Shown here: in pieces, positions 7,661-16,513 of the stretch
How the letters are laid out: the number at the start of each line of letters is the position of its first letter
How positions within the stretch are numbered: position 1 is the first letter of the stretch
From: Croceibacterium_A sp044506565
GTDB taxonomy: Bacteria; Pseudomonadota; Alphaproteobacteria; Sphingomonadales; Sphingomonadaceae
Assembly: GCA_044506565.1 (NCBI GenBank)
Contig: JBIQKN010000028.1
Span: 1 to 35,039 of the forward strand
Length of the DNA stretch: 35,039 nucleotides
Direction of reading: 5' to 3'
The notes under the pieces: generated by a model
Told to the model about the DNA's origin: nothing
Database searches by the model: none
Seen by the model: the letters and a program-made list of their open reading frames with translations, nothing else
Program-made: the position numbers and the translations under genes

Positions 7661-9121
7661 GTGTTCCTAGGCATCGATATCGGCACTTCGGGGGTCAAGG
7701 CGGTCGCGCTCGACGAGCACGGCGCCGTCGCCGCGCAGGGGCTCGCCGCGCTGACCGTCCAGCGTCCGCAGCCGCTGTGGTCCGAGCAGGACCCCGAGGC
7801 GTGGTGGGACGCGACCACCGCGGCTGTCCAGGCGATCCCGGCTGCCATCCGCCGCGCCGTACGCGGGGTCGGCGTCGCCGGCCAGATGCACGGCGCGACG
7901 CTGCTCGGCGCCGACGACCGGCCGCTGCGCCCGGCAATCCTGTGGAACGACGGTCGCGCCTTCGCCGAATGCGAGGAGATGGAGGCCGCCGAGCCCGACT
8001 TGCGGCGGATCGGCGCGAACATCGCCATGCCCGGCTTCACCGCGCCCAAGCTGCTGTGGGTCGCGCACCATGAGCCCGAGGTGTTCGCGGCGACCCGCAC
8101 CGTCCTGCTGCCCAAGGACTACGTCCGCTTCCTGATGACCGGCGAGAAGGCATCCGACATGTCGGATGCGGCCGGCACCCTGTGGCTCGACGTCGGCGCG
8201 CGCGACTGGAGCGACCGGCTGCTCGCGGCGACCGGCCTGACCCGCGAGCACATGCCGCGCGCGGTCGAAGGCACCGACCTTACCGGCAAGCTCCGCACCG
8301 AAGTCGCCGAGCTCTGGGGCATGGGCGAGGTTCCCGTGGTCGGCGGCGGCGGCGACAACGCCGCGGGCGCCGCCGGCATTGGCGTCGTCCGCGACGGCGA
8401 CGCGCTGCTCTCACTCGGCACTTCGGGGGTGATCTTCGTCGCCACCGGCGAGCTGCGGCCCAATCCCGAGCGCACCGTGCACGCGTTCTGCCACTGCCTG
8501 CCCGGCCTCTGGCACCAGATGGCGGTCCACCTCTCGGCCGCCTCGTGCATCGATTTCGCGGCGAGGCTGACCGGAGCTGCCGGCGCCGCCGACCTGTTCG
8601 CCCGCGCCGAGGCCGCCGGCCCCGCCAGCGGCCCGGAGGTATTCCTCCCTTACCTCTCGGGCGAGCGCACGCCGCACAACGACCCGCAGGTGCGGGGCGC
8701 GTACCTCAACCTTGACTACGAGACCACGCCCGAGCGGCTGGCCCAGGCCACGCTCGAAGGTGTCGCCTTCGCGCTCGGCGACGGGCTCGACGCGCTGCGC
8801 TCGGCCGGCACCGAAGTCTCGCAGCTCTCGGTCATCGGTGGCGGCGCGCGCTCGCGCTACTGGGGCGAAACGATTGCTGCCACGCTCGGCGTCGAGCTGG
8901 TATACTTGCGCGGCGGCGAAGTCGGCCCCGCGCTCGGCGCCGCCCGGCTCGCGCAGATCGCGGTCGACGGTGGCACGCCCGCCGAGGTCTGCGAGGCCCC
9001 GCCCGTCTCGCACCGCATCGCGCCCGACGCCGACCTCGCCGCACGGCTCGCGCCCAAGATCGAACAGTTCCGCGCGGCCTACCCGCGCATCACACCCAAG
9101 GCTCACGCCAGGAGCAACTGA
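7661..9121 (+). CDS. xylB: Xylulokinase
   Basis: 486-residue FGGY-family kinase that phosphorylates D-xylulose with ATP to xylulose 5-phosphate, the second step of the isomerase route. The N-terminal phosphate loop FLGIDIGTSGVKAVALD, the substrate region VAGQMHGATLLG and ILWNDGR, the likely catalytic Asp232 in GGGGDNAAGA, and LSLGTSGVIF and VIGGGARSRYW in the second domain are all as expected, and the length is close to that of E. coli XylB. The start is GTG with GGGAGGG eight bases upstream. The TGA overlaps the xylA ATG by one base (TGATG), so xylB and xylA form one operon. The name should not be confused with Caulobacter XylB, the xylose dehydrogenase, which is encoded here at 18789. Confidence 0.95.
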   Translation: MFLGIDIGTSGVKAVALDEHGAVAAQGLAALTVQRPQPLWSEQDPEAWWDATTAAVQAIPAAIRRAVRGVGVAGQMHGATLLGADDRPLRPAILWNDGRAFAECEEMEAAEPDLRRIGANIAMPGFTAPKLLWVAHHEPEVFAATRTVLLPKDYVRFLMTGEKASDMSDAAGTLWLDVGARDWSDRLLAATGLTREHMPRAVEGTDLTGKLRTEVAELWGMGEVPVVGGGGDNAAGAAGIGVVRDGDALLSLGTSGVIFVATGELRPNPERTVHAFCHCLPGLWHQMAVHLSAASCIDFAARLTGAAGAADLFARAEAAGPASGPEVFLPYLSGERTPHNDPQVRGAYLNLDYETTPERLAQATLEGVAFALGDGLDALRSAGTEVSQLSVIGGGARSRYWGETIAATLGVELVYLRGGEVGPALGAARLAQIAVDGGTPAEVCEAPPVSHRIAPDADLAARLAPKIEQFRAAYPRITPKAHARSN

Positions 9122-10425
9122 TGTCCTATTTCGCCGATATCGACCCGATCCGCTACGAAGGGCCGGAGTCCGACAACGAGCTCGCCTACCGCTGGTACGA
9201 CAAGGATCGCGTCGTCGCCGGCAAGCGCATGGAAGACCACCTGCGCTTCGCGGTATGCTTTTGGCACACGTTCTGCTGGCCGGGCAGCGACATCTTCGGC
9301 GCGGGCACCTTCGGCCGACCGTGGCACTCGGGCGCCAACGACAACGCCGCCGCGGGCGCCAAGCGCGAGGCCGCGTTCGATTTCTTCACCCGGCTCGACG
9401 TGCCGTTCTACTGCTTCCACGACGTCGACGTGATGGGCGACGCGCACTCGGTCGCCGAGCACCGCGGCAACCTCGCCGAAGCGGTCGACCACCTCGAGAC
9501 GCTGCAGGGCCAGACCGGCCGCAAGCTGCTGTGGGGCACGGCCAACCTGTTCAGTCACCCGCGCTACGCGGGTGGCGCGGCGACCAGTCCGGATCCCGAA
9601 GTGTTCGCCTTCGCGGCGATGCAGGTGCGCGACGTGCTCGAGGCGACGCACCGCCTCGGCGGCGCCAACTACGTGCTGTGGGGCGGCCGCGAAGGCTACG
9701 ACACGCTGCACAACACCGATCTCAAGCGCGAGCTCGACAACTTCGGCCGCTTCCTTACGCTCGTAGTCGAGCACAAGCACAAGATCGGCTTCAAGGGCAC
9801 GATCCTGATCGAGCCCAAGCCGCACGAGCCGACCAAGCACCAGTACGACTTCGACACCGCCACGGTGTACGGGTTCCTCAAGCGCTACGGGCTCGAGAAC
9901 GAGGTCAAGGTCAACATCGAGGCCAACCACGCGACGCTCGCCGGGCACACCTTCGAGCACGAGCTGGCGACCGCCGCCGCGCTCGGCATCTTCGGCTCGA
10001 TCGACGCCAACCGCGGCGATCACCAGAACGGCTGGGACACCGACCAATTCCCGAACTCGGTCGAGGAACTCACGGTGGCGATGATCGAGGTGCTGCGCGC
10101 CGGCGGGTTCACTACCGGCGGGTTCAACTTCGACTCCAAGGTCCGCCGCCAGTCGATGGACCCGGTCGACCTATTCTACGGTCACATTGGCGGCATCGAC
10201 GTGATCGCCCGCGCACTGCTGAGCGCGGTCGCGCTGATCGAGGACGGCCGCCTCGATGCGATCAAGGCCGAGCGCTACGCGGGATGGAACGGCGAGTTCG
10301 CGAAGAAGATCGCCGCCCTCGACCTCGCCGGGATCGCCGACCTCGCCGAAGCCGAAGCGATCAACCCGAAGCCGCGCTCGGGCCGGCAGGAGCGGATCGA
10401 GAACCTGATCAACCGGTTCATCTAG
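9121..10425 (+). CDS. xylA: Xylose isomerase
   Basis: 434-residue class II (long) xylose isomerase that converts D-xylose to D-xylulose in the cytoplasm with two divalent metal ions. The conserved N-terminal block HLRFAVCFWHTFCWPG, catalytic His100 in FYCFHDVDV, metal-binding Glu231 in LIEPKPHEPTKHQYD, NIEANHATLAGHTF and the terminal GGFNFDSKVRRQS are all present. It starts one base inside the xylulokinase stop codon with GGAGCA upstream. Its presence next to a complete oxidative Weimberg set in the same locus is uncommon. The gene ends just before a hairpin repeat that probably terminates transcription from both sides. Confidence 0.97.
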   Translation: MSYFADIDPIRYEGPESDNELAYRWYDKDRVVAGKRMEDHLRFAVCFWHTFCWPGSDIFGAGTFGRPWHSGANDNAAAGAKREAAFDFFTRLDVPFYCFHDVDVMGDAHSVAEHRGNLAEAVDHLETLQGQTGRKLLWGTANLFSHPRYAGGAATSPDPEVFAFAAMQVRDVLEATHRLGGANYVLWGGREGYDTLHNTDLKRELDNFGRFLTLVVEHKHKIGFKGTILIEPKPHEPTKHQYDFDTATVYGFLKRYGLENEVKVNIEANHATLAGHTFEHELATAAALGIFGSIDANRGDHQNGWDTDQFPNSVEELTVAMIEVLRAGGFTTGGFNFDSKVRRQSMDPVDLFYGHIGGIDVIARALLSAVALIEDGRLDAIKAERYAGWNGEFAKKIAALDLAGIADLAEAEAINPKPRSGRQERIENLINRFI

Positions 10426-10444
10426 AGCAGCTTTCGCATGAAAT

Positions 10445-10550
10445 CCCCTCCCCGGCGGGGAAGGGGTAGGGGGTGGGGGAGCGCGGCGCGGCCGCGCGTC
10501 AGCACGGCGCCGAGCATCCCCCACCCAACCCTCCCCCTCAAGGGGGAGGG
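10445..10550. repeat. Double-hairpin G/C repeat; probable bidirectional terminator
   Basis: This element lies between convergent xylA and GH43 genes. It has a hairpin (CCCCTCCCC paired imperfectly with GGGGAAGGGG, 10445-10466), a G-run, a GC-rich palindromic centre (GCGCGGCCGCGC, 10486-10497), a C-run and a second hairpin with perfect 10-bp arms CCCTCCCCCT/AGGGGGAGGG (10529-10538, 10541-10550). The inner runs 10471-10480 and 10517-10526 are perfect inverted repeats, so the whole unit can fold. The arrangement mirrors the copy inside gcvPB. Confidence 0.75.
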
Positions 10551-10561
10551 CTAAGCTTGGC

Positions 10562-12250
10562 TCAGTTCTCGCGCGGCCCCTGCGCGAAAGGCCCGATCAT
10601 CGTCCCGACGAACCCATCGGCGATCCGCGTGCTCAGGTGCGTGGCATCGACGCCCGAAGCCAGCGTCCACCACTCGCCCCCGCTCGTATAGGCAAAGTCG
10701 TAGCGTCCCCGGTCGATCGTCATGCGCAGCCGCACCGGCCCAGCGAGATCGACCGGCGTTTCGGCCACCGTCACCCCTGTCCGCGGCTCCTCCCGCCCGG
10801 CGCGGCGGGCCACGCGCACCAGCGTTCTCCCGCCCTCGCGCACCACCGCCAGCGTCAGGAAGTAGTCGTCGTTCTGCAGCGCCGCGAGCCCGGCCATCTC
10901 GCCCTCGGCCGGATCGAAACGCAGCTCGGTCTCCACCACCGCGTCGTTGTGCTGCTGTCGCCGCGCGACGAACGCCGGCTTGCCGAGGTCGCCGACTCCG
11001 TCCCCGTCGGGCTCCAGCACCAGCGACCCGTCGGCCAGCGCATAGGGCGCCGCGCGCATCGTCATCCACTCGAAGCCGAGCCGCGCGCCGTCGAACTCCT
11101 CGCGCACCGCGAACGTCCCGGTCATCGGCGGCGCGCCCGGCTGCAGCGGCAGCGGCGCCGCGTTGACCAGCGGGATCGGCAGCCCCTTGCCGAGGATTAC
11201 CGGCCACTCGCCGCTCCAGTCGACCGACAGCATGAATGTCTCGCGGCCGATGTTGTAGAAGTCGTTGTCGTAGTCATACGGGCGCGTGGCGAGGAACGTC
11301 GCCGCGAACCCGCCGCCGGGAAGCTCGACGATATCGGCGTGGCCGGCCGCGCTTACCGGGTCGGGCCGGTCGGCGGGCAGGTCGCGCTGGGTCAGGATCG
11401 GGTTCGCCTCGGGCGGCGCCGGGGTATACGGCCCGTCGACCCGGTCGGCGCGCAGGATCACCTGGCTGTGGTTGACGCTCGTGCCGCCCTCGGCCGCGCT
11501 CAGGTAGTACTTGCCATTGCGCTTGTAGATGTGCGGCCCCTCGATCCACACCGGCTTCTGCGACAGGTCGATGCCGCCGTCGACGACCATCTTCGGGTTG
11601 CCGAGCATCTTCATCCCGACCGGGTCGAACCGTTCGATCCACAGCGCGCGGTGGCCGTCGTAGAGCGGCGGGCCTTCGGGGGCCCGGTTGTTGATGATCC
11701 ACGCGCTGCCGTCGTCGTCGAAGAAGATCGACGGATCGATTCCCTCGACCGTCGGCAGCCACACGGGGTCCGACCACGGCCCGGCCGGATCCTTCGCCGT
11801 GATCACGAAGTTGCCGCCGCAGTCGACGCAGGTGTTGAGGATGTAGAACGTGCCCTCGTGGTACTCGATCGCCGGGGCGAAGACCCCGCGTGACAGGGTA
11901 AGCCCCGAGAAGTCCAGCATGTCGGGCCGGTCGATCGCGTTGCCGATCTGCCGCCAGTTAACGAGGTCGCGGCTGTGGAACACCGGGATGCCCGGGAACC
12001 AGCCGAAAGTCGACGTCACCAGATAGAAGTCGTCGCCAACGCGGACCGTGCTCGGGTCAGGGTAGAACCCGGCGAGCACCGGGTTGCGGTACTGGTCCGG
12101 CGCGACCGGTTCGCCATCGGTGCCGCGGTACTCGAACCAGTCGAATCGCGCCTCTCCCGCCTGCGCGGCGGGGGCGGGGAGTACCGAAACCAGACCGATC
12201 GCGGCCAGCGCGGCCGACAGCCCCTTCCCCCTGCGACGAACTCCGGCCAT
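10562..12250 (-). CDS. Secreted GH43 beta-xylosidase with C-terminal beta-sandwich domain
   Basis: 562-residue two-domain GH43 enzyme. A Sec signal peptide (to about residue 31, PAAQA) precedes the propeller: NPVLAGFYPDPS with base Asp65, IDPSIFFDDDGSAW with Asp172, and acid Glu237 in WIEGPHIYKR. The C-terminal beta-sandwich (about residues 370-562, beginning FAVREEFDG) is the module that helps shape the active site in XynB-type beta-xylosidases. The expected role is release of xylose from xylo-oligosaccharides in the periplasm or outside. ATG 12250 is chosen over an in-frame ATG at 12268 because it has GGAGAG just upstream. It diverges from the aldehyde dehydrogenase gene over 68 bases that hold the GntR-type site, so the two may be co-regulated. 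A -10-like CATAAT for this strand lies at 12292-12287. Confidence 0.92.
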   Translation of the reverse strand: MAGVRRRGKGLSAALAAIGLVSVLPAPAAQAGEARFDWFEYRGTDGEPVAPDQYRNPVLAGFYPDPSTVRVGDDFYLVTSTFGWFPGIPVFHSRDLVNWRQIGNAIDRPDMLDFSGLTLSRGVFAPAIEYHEGTFYILNTCVDCGGNFVITAKDPAGPWSDPVWLPTVEGIDPSIFFDDDGSAWIINNRAPEGPPLYDGHRALWIERFDPVGMKMLGNPKMVVDGGIDLSQKPVWIEGPHIYKRNGKYYLSAAEGGTSVNHSQVILRADRVDGPYTPAPPEANPILTQRDLPADRPDPVSAAGHADIVELPGGGFAATFLATRPYDYDNDFYNIGRETFMLSVDWSGEWPVILGKGLPIPLVNAAPLPLQPGAPPMTGTFAVREEFDGARLGFEWMTMRAAPYALADGSLVLEPDGDGVGDLGKPAFVARRQQHNDAVVETELRFDPAEGEMAGLAALQNDDYFLTLAVVREGGRTLVRVARRAGREEPRTGVTVAETPVDLAGPVRLRMTIDRGRYDFAYTSGGEWWTLASGVDATHLSTRIADGFVGTMIGPFAQGPREN

Positions 12251-12262
12251 GCTGCTCTCCGA

Positions 12263-12291
12263 TTGCACCTCAGCTGCCGCGATCCTATTAT
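12263..12291 (+). promoter_or_regulatory. Promoter of the aldehyde dehydrogenase-gntR operon
   Basis: TTGCAC (12263-12268), a 17-base spacer and TATTAT (12286-12291, five of six matches to TATAAT) form the best-looking promoter in the window. The GntR-type site begins at the last base of the -10 and covers the expected start of transcription. Confidence 0.55.
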
Positions 12292-12302
12292 GTCTGAGTT
12301 AT
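12291..12302 (+). promoter_or_regulatory. Candidate GntR operator TGTCTGAGTTAT (copy 1)
   Basis: This 12-base sequence recurs exactly, on the opposite strand, at 16514-16525 before xylD. Here it overlaps the -10 and start region of the aldehyde dehydrogenase-gntR operon, as expected for autorepression. Both copies are oriented toward the gene they precede. Confidence 0.6.
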
Positions 12303-12318
12303 TTTGAAAGGACTTATC

Positions 12319-13899
12319 GTGATCGATGGCGCCATCCTCGTCGGGTTCCAGGACCTGCAAAGCGACAAGCGTTTTACCGCCGTGAACCCGGCGACGGGCG
12401 AAACGCTCGAACCGAGCTTCTCTTCGGCCGGTCCCGATGCGGTCGAACAGGCGGCGGCGCTCGCGGCCGCGGCGTTTCCGGCTTACGCGGGCACGGATCC
12501 CGCGCGCCGCGCCGCCTTCCTCGAGGCCTGCGCCGAGGCGATCCTCGCGATCGGAGACGAGTTGATCGAGCGCGCGATGGCCGAGACCGGCCTGCCGCGC
12601 GCGCGACTCGAAGGCGAACGCGGGCGCACCGTCGGCCAACTGCGGCTGTTTGCGCAGGTCGTACGCCAGGGCGACTGGCTCGACGCGACGATCGACCTCG
12701 CGCTGCCCGACCGTCAGCCGCTGCCGCGGCCCGACCTGCGGCGAGTCAACGTCTCGCTCGGCCCGGTCGCGGTGTTCGGCGCCTCGAACTTCCCGCTCGC
12801 CTTCTCGGTTGCCGGCGGCGACACCGCCTCGGCGCTCGCCGCCGGATGCCCGGTGATCGTCAAGGGCCACCCAGCGCATCCGGGGACCGGCGAGCTCGTC
12901 GCCCGCGCGCTGATTACCGCCGTCCGCGATAGCGGCATGCCCGAAGGCACCGTCTCCTACCTGCCCGGCGAGACCAACGAACTCGGCGGGGCGCTGGTGA
13001 GCGACCCGCGGATCAAGGCGGTCGGCTTTACCGGCTCGCGTGCCGGCGGGCTCGCGCTCGTCCGGCTCGCCAATGCGCGTCCCGAGCCGATCCCGGTCTA
13101 TGCCGAGATGTCGAGCGTCAACCCGGTGGTGCTGATGCCGGCCGCGCTCGAGGCGCGGGCCGAGGCGCTTGGGCCCGCGTTCGTCCAGTCGCTGACGATG
13201 GGGGCGGGGCAGTTCTGCACCAACCCCGGACTGGTGTTGGCGATCGAATCGCCGGCGCTCGACCGTTTCGTCGCGGCCGCCGCCGAGGCGCTTCAGGCGG
13301 CGCCCGGCGCGGTCATGCTGAGTCCCGGGATCCACGCCAACTACGAGCGCGGGGTGAAGGCTCTCGAGGGGCACGATGCCGTGCGAACGGTTGCGCGCGG
13401 CTGCGTCGGCGAAGGCGTCAACCAGGGCACCGGCGCGCTGTTCGAGACCGACGCCGCCAGCTTCCTCGCCGACGACGCGCTCGGCCACGAGGTGTTCGGC
13501 TCGTCCTCGCTCGTCATCCGCTGCCGCGACCTCGACGAGATCGCCCGCGTGCTCGCCTCGCTCGAAGGCCAATTGACCGCAACGCTCCACCTCGACCCGG
13601 CCGACGAGGCCGACGCCGCGAAGCTCGTGCCGGTGATGGCCGGGCGCGCCGGCCGCGTGCTCGCCAACGGCTGGCCGACCGGGGTCGAGGTCAGCCCGGC
13701 GATGGTCCACGGCGGACCGTACCCGGCGACAAGCGACAGCCGCACGACCTCGGTCGGCACGCTCGCGATCATGCGCTTCCTGCGCCCGGTGTGCTTCCAG
13801 AGCATGCCGGCCAGGCTGCTCCCCGAGGCGGTCGCCGACGGCAACCCGTGGGGCATCGCGCGGCGGATCGACGGCAACCGCGAGGCCTCGCCCGCGTGA
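12319..13899 (+). CDS. 2,5-dioxovalerate (alpha-ketoglutarate semialdehyde) dehydrogenase, probable
   Basis: 526-residue NAD(P)-dependent aldehyde dehydrogenase. Catalytic Cys300 (GAGQFCTNPG) and general base Glu263 (VYAEMSSVNPVV) are present, as are the N-terminal FGASNFPLAFSVAGGD block and GFTGSRAGG. Overall length and these blocks match the ketoglutarate-semialdehyde dehydrogenase group, which makes 2-oxoglutarate in the last step of the Weimberg pathway and of related sugar-acid routes. GTG 12319 is chosen because AAAGGA lies six bases upstream; TTG 12304 has nothing comparable. The TGA overlaps the GTG of the GntR gene (GTGA), so regulator and enzyme are coupled. The activity assignment relies on the neighbouring xylD, xylX, xylose dehydrogenase and xylC genes; another aldehyde substrate cannot be excluded. 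Confidence 0.85.
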   Translation: MIDGAILVGFQDLQSDKRFTAVNPATGETLEPSFSSAGPDAVEQAAALAAAAFPAYAGTDPARRAAFLEACAEAILAIGDELIERAMAETGLPRARLEGERGRTVGQLRLFAQVVRQGDWLDATIDLALPDRQPLPRPDLRRVNVSLGPVAVFGASNFPLAFSVAGGDTASALAAGCPVIVKGHPAHPGTGELVARALITAVRDSGMPEGTVSYLPGETNELGGALVSDPRIKAVGFTGSRAGGLALVRLANARPEPIPVYAEMSSVNPVVLMPAALEARAEALGPAFVQSLTMGAGQFCTNPGLVLAIESPALDRFVAAAAEALQAAPGAVMLSPGIHANYERGVKALEGHDAVRTVARGCVGEGVNQGTGALFETDAASFLADDALGHEVFGSSSLVIRCRDLDEIARVLASLEGQLTATLHLDPADEADAAKLVPVMAGRAGRVLANGWPTGVEVSPAMVHGGPYPATSDSRTTSVGTLAIMRFLRPVCFQSMPARLLPEAVADGNPWGIARRIDGNREASPA

Positions 13900-14603
13900 C
13901 CGACCGGCCGGATCCCTCGCGCCGCATCCACGGGACGATCGCCCGCGACCTCGGGATCGAGATCGTCAGCGGCAAGCGCAGGCCCGGCGAAGTGCTCGGC
14001 GGCGAGATCGAGGCGAGCGCCGCGCTCGGCATCTCGCGCACCGCCTATCGCGAGGCGATCCGCATCCTCGGCGCCAAGGGCCTGGTCGAGAGCCGGCCCA
14101 AGGCCGGCACGCGCATCCTGCCACGCCACCACTGGAACGTGCTCGATCCCGACGTGCTCGCCTGGACGTTCGAGGGCGAGCCCGAAGAGCGGTTCATCCG
14201 CGACCTGTTCGAGCTGCGCGCAGTCGTAGAGCCCGCCGCCGCCGCGTTCGCCGCGCGGCGCCGCACCGATGAGGACGTCGCGAAGATGCGCGAGGCGCTC
14301 GACGGCATGGCTCGCCACACGCTGGCGACCGCCGAGGGCCAGGCGTCCGACCAGCAGTTTCACCGCGCGATCCTCGCCGCGGCGCGCAACGAGCCGCTCG
14401 CGGCGCTCGCCAGCACCGTCGGCGCCGCCGTCCGCTGGACCACCAAGTTCAAGCAGCGCAAGCACGAGCTTCCGCGCGACGCCCTGCCGGACCACGTGCG
14501 CGTCTGCGAGGCGATCGCCGCGGGTGACCCCGATGCCGCCCGCGAGACGATGACCGAGCTGCTGCGCCTGGCGCTCGGGGACCTCGGGCTGACGCTGGAG
14601 TAG
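13896..14603 (+). CDS. GntR-family (FCD domain) transcriptional regulator
   Basis: 235-residue regulator. The winged helix (about residues 10-75) has EASAALGISRTAYREAI and GLVESRPKAGTRI, and the all-helical FCD ligand domain follows, with ELRAVVEPAAAAFAA and QQFHRAILAAARNEP; its acidic and histidine residues are of the kind that bind a metal and a sugar acid. Relatives sense sugar-acid intermediates such as 2-keto-3-deoxy acids or aldonates. It begins with GTG inside the stop of the aldehyde dehydrogenase gene and ends in front of a hairpin. The repeated sequence TGTCTGAGTTAT before its own operon and before xylD makes these two transcription units its likely targets. That link is inferred from the repetition and not from a known motif. 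Confidence 0.9.
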   Translation: MTDRPDPSRRIHGTIARDLGIEIVSGKRRPGEVLGGEIEASAALGISRTAYREAIRILGAKGLVESRPKAGTRILPRHHWNVLDPDVLAWTFEGEPEERFIRDLFELRAVVEPAAAAFAARRRTDEDVAKMREALDGMARHTLATAEGQASDQQFHRAILAAARNEPLAALASTVGAAVRWTTKFKQRKHELPRDALPDHVRVCEAIAAGDPDAARETMTELLRLALGDLGLTLE

Positions 14604-14641
14604 AGGCAAGCGACGGTTACGGCGGCCTTGCGGGCAAGGCT

Positions 14642-14666
14642 CCCTTCTCCCTCGATGGGGGAAGGG
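14642..14666. terminator. Hairpin between convergent gntR and xylD
   Basis: Arms CCCTTCTCCC (14642-14651) and GGGGGAAGGG (14657-14666), with one mismatched pair, enclose the loop TCGAT. The same core, CCCTCGATGGGGGAAGG, recurs at 20430-20446, and a related hairpin in inverted orientation lies at 20573-20594. There is no T-run after the stem, so it would be a stem-only terminator or a repeat that serves as one. Confidence 0.5.
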
Positions 14667-14672
14667 TGAAAC

Positions 14673-16463
14673 CTAGTGATTGTCCCGCGGCAGCCCGCGC
14701 GTCTGGGCGATCCGCTGGTACTCCTCGGCTCCCTCGAGGATCATCCCCTCGCCGAGCTGGCCGACGACCGAGCGCTGGATCTGCTGCCACGGAGTCTGCG
14801 AACCCGGGAACGCATAGCCTCCGGCATTCTCGAGTTCCGTCTGCCGCGCGGCCAGTTCCTCGTCGCTGATCAGCACGTCGACCCGGCTCTTGCGCAAGTC
14901 GATGCGCACGCGATCACCGCTCCTCAGCAGCGCCAGCCCGCCACCCGCCGCCGCCTCGGGTGAGGCGTTGAGGATCGACGGGCTGCCGCTGGTGCCCGAC
15001 TGGCGCCCGTCGCCGATGCACGGCAGCTCGTGGACCCCGTCGAGGATCAGGTGCGCCGGCGGGCGCATGTTCACGACCTCGGCGCCGCCCGGATAGCCGA
15101 TCGGCCCGGTGCCGCGCATGACCAGCAGAGTATCCGGAGTGATACCCGTCGCCGGATCGTCGATCCGCGAGTGGTAGTCCTCGGGCCCGTCGAACACCAC
15201 GACCGGGCCCTCGAACGCGTCGGGGTCGTCGGGGTTCGACAGGTAACGCTCGCGGAAGGCCTGCGAGATCACGCTGGTCTTCATGATCGCGCTGTCGAAC
15301 AGATTGCCGCGCAGCACGAGGAAACCCGCGTCGGGCATCAGCGGGTCTTCGAACGGCCGGATCACCCGCTCGTCCTCGATCGTGGCGTCGCGGCAATTCT
15401 CGCCGATGGTCTTGCCGTTCACGGTCAGCGCATTCTCGGCGATCAGGCCTTGGCCCATCAGCTGGGCGACGACCGCCGGGACGCCCCCGGCGCGGTAGAA
15501 ATCCTCGCTGAGATATTCGCCGGCCGGCTGCAGGTTGACCAGCAGCGGAATCTTGTGGCCGTGGGTCTGCCAGGTCTCGAGCGGCAACTCGACGCCGATG
15601 TGGCGCGCGATCGCGGCGACGTGGATCGGCGCGTTGGTCGAGCCGCCGATCGCCGAGTTGATCGCGATCGCGTTGAGGAACGCGTTCCTCGTCAGCACGT
15701 CCGACGGCTTGAGGTCCTCGTGGACCATATCGACGATCCGCTTGCCCGTACGCCAGGCGACTTCCTGCCGGTCGCGGTACGGCGCCGGGATCGCCGCCGA
15801 GCCGGGCAGCGACATGCCGAGCGCTTCGGCCAGCGAGTTCATCGTGCTCGCCGTGCCCATCGTGTTGCAATAGCCGGTCGAGGGCGCCGACGAGGCCACC
15901 AGGCGGATGAACTCGGCGTCATCGATCTCCCCGGCGGCGAGCAGCTGCCGCGCCTTCCAGATGATCGTCCCCGAGCCGGTCCGTTCGCCCTTGTGCCAGC
16001 CGTTGAGCATCGGCCCGACCGAGAGCGCGATCGCCGGGATGTTGACCGTCGCTGCCGCCATCAGCGCCGCCGGAGTGGTCTTGTCGCAGCCGATCGTCAG
16101 CACCACGCCGTCGAGCGGGTAACCGTAGAGCACTTCGACGAGCCCGAGGTAGCTGAGGTTGCGGTCGAGCCCCGCGGTCGGCCGCTTGCCGGTCTCCTGA
16201 ATCGGGTGGACCGGGAACTCGATCGCGATGCCGCCCGCATCGCGGATGCCCTCGCGGACGCGCTCGGCGAGCACCAGGTGATGCCGGTTGCACGGGCTGA
16301 GGTCCGATCCCGTCTGCGCGATGCCGATGATCGGCTTGCCCGAACGCAGCTCCTCGAGGCTGAGGCCGTAGTTCAGGTACCGCTCGAGGTAGAGCGAGGT
16401 CATGTCGATGTTGTCGGGATTGTCGAACCAGGCCCGGCTGCGCAGCTTGGGTGTATCGGACAT
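14673..16463 (-). CDS. xylD: D-xylonate dehydratase (IlvD/Edd family)
   Basis: 596-residue iron-sulfur dehydratase that turns D-xylonate into 2-keto-3-deoxy-D-xylonate in the Weimberg pathway. Three cysteines expected to hold the [2Fe-2S] cluster are Cys58 (LSPCNRHH), Cys126 (IGCDKTTPA) and Cys199 (TGYCNTMGTASTMN), with spacing like that of Caulobacter XylD. The family blocks KPIIGIAQTGSDLSPC, GGSTNAPIH and GDGRQSGTSGSPSILN are intact. ATG 16463 is used; an in-frame ATG at 16526 would add 21 non-conserved residues and would place the start upstream of the putative operator. The operator copy at 16514-16525 sits about 50 bases upstream. The KDG kinase gene lies upstream on the same strand with a 102-base gap, so xylD probably has its own promoter. 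Specificity for xylonate over other aldonates is inferred from context. Confidence 0.9.
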   Translation of the reverse strand: MSDTPKLRSRAWFDNPDNIDMTSLYLERYLNYGLSLEELRSGKPIIGIAQTGSDLSPCNRHHLVLAERVREGIRDAGGIAIEFPVHPIQETGKRPTAGLDRNLSYLGLVEVLYGYPLDGVVLTIGCDKTTPAALMAAATVNIPAIALSVGPMLNGWHKGERTGSGTIIWKARQLLAAGEIDDAEFIRLVASSAPSTGYCNTMGTASTMNSLAEALGMSLPGSAAIPAPYRDRQEVAWRTGKRIVDMVHEDLKPSDVLTRNAFLNAIAINSAIGGSTNAPIHVAAIARHIGVELPLETWQTHGHKIPLLVNLQPAGEYLSEDFYRAGGVPAVVAQLMGQGLIAENALTVNGKTIGENCRDATIEDERVIRPFEDPLMPDAGFLVLRGNLFDSAIMKTSVISQAFRERYLSNPDDPDAFEGPVVVFDGPEDYHSRIDDPATGITPDTLLVMRGTGPIGYPGGAEVVNMRPPAHLILDGVHELPCIGDGRQSGTSGSPSILNASPEAAAGGGLALLRSGDRVRIDLRKSRVDVLISDEELAARQTELENAGGYAFPGSQTPWQQIQRSVVGQLGEGMILEGAEEYQRIAQTRGLPRDNH

Positions 16464-16513
16464 CGTCTTCTTGCAACTCTCGAAGGGCACGCGGCGGGCT
16501 TGCCGCGTGGCGG

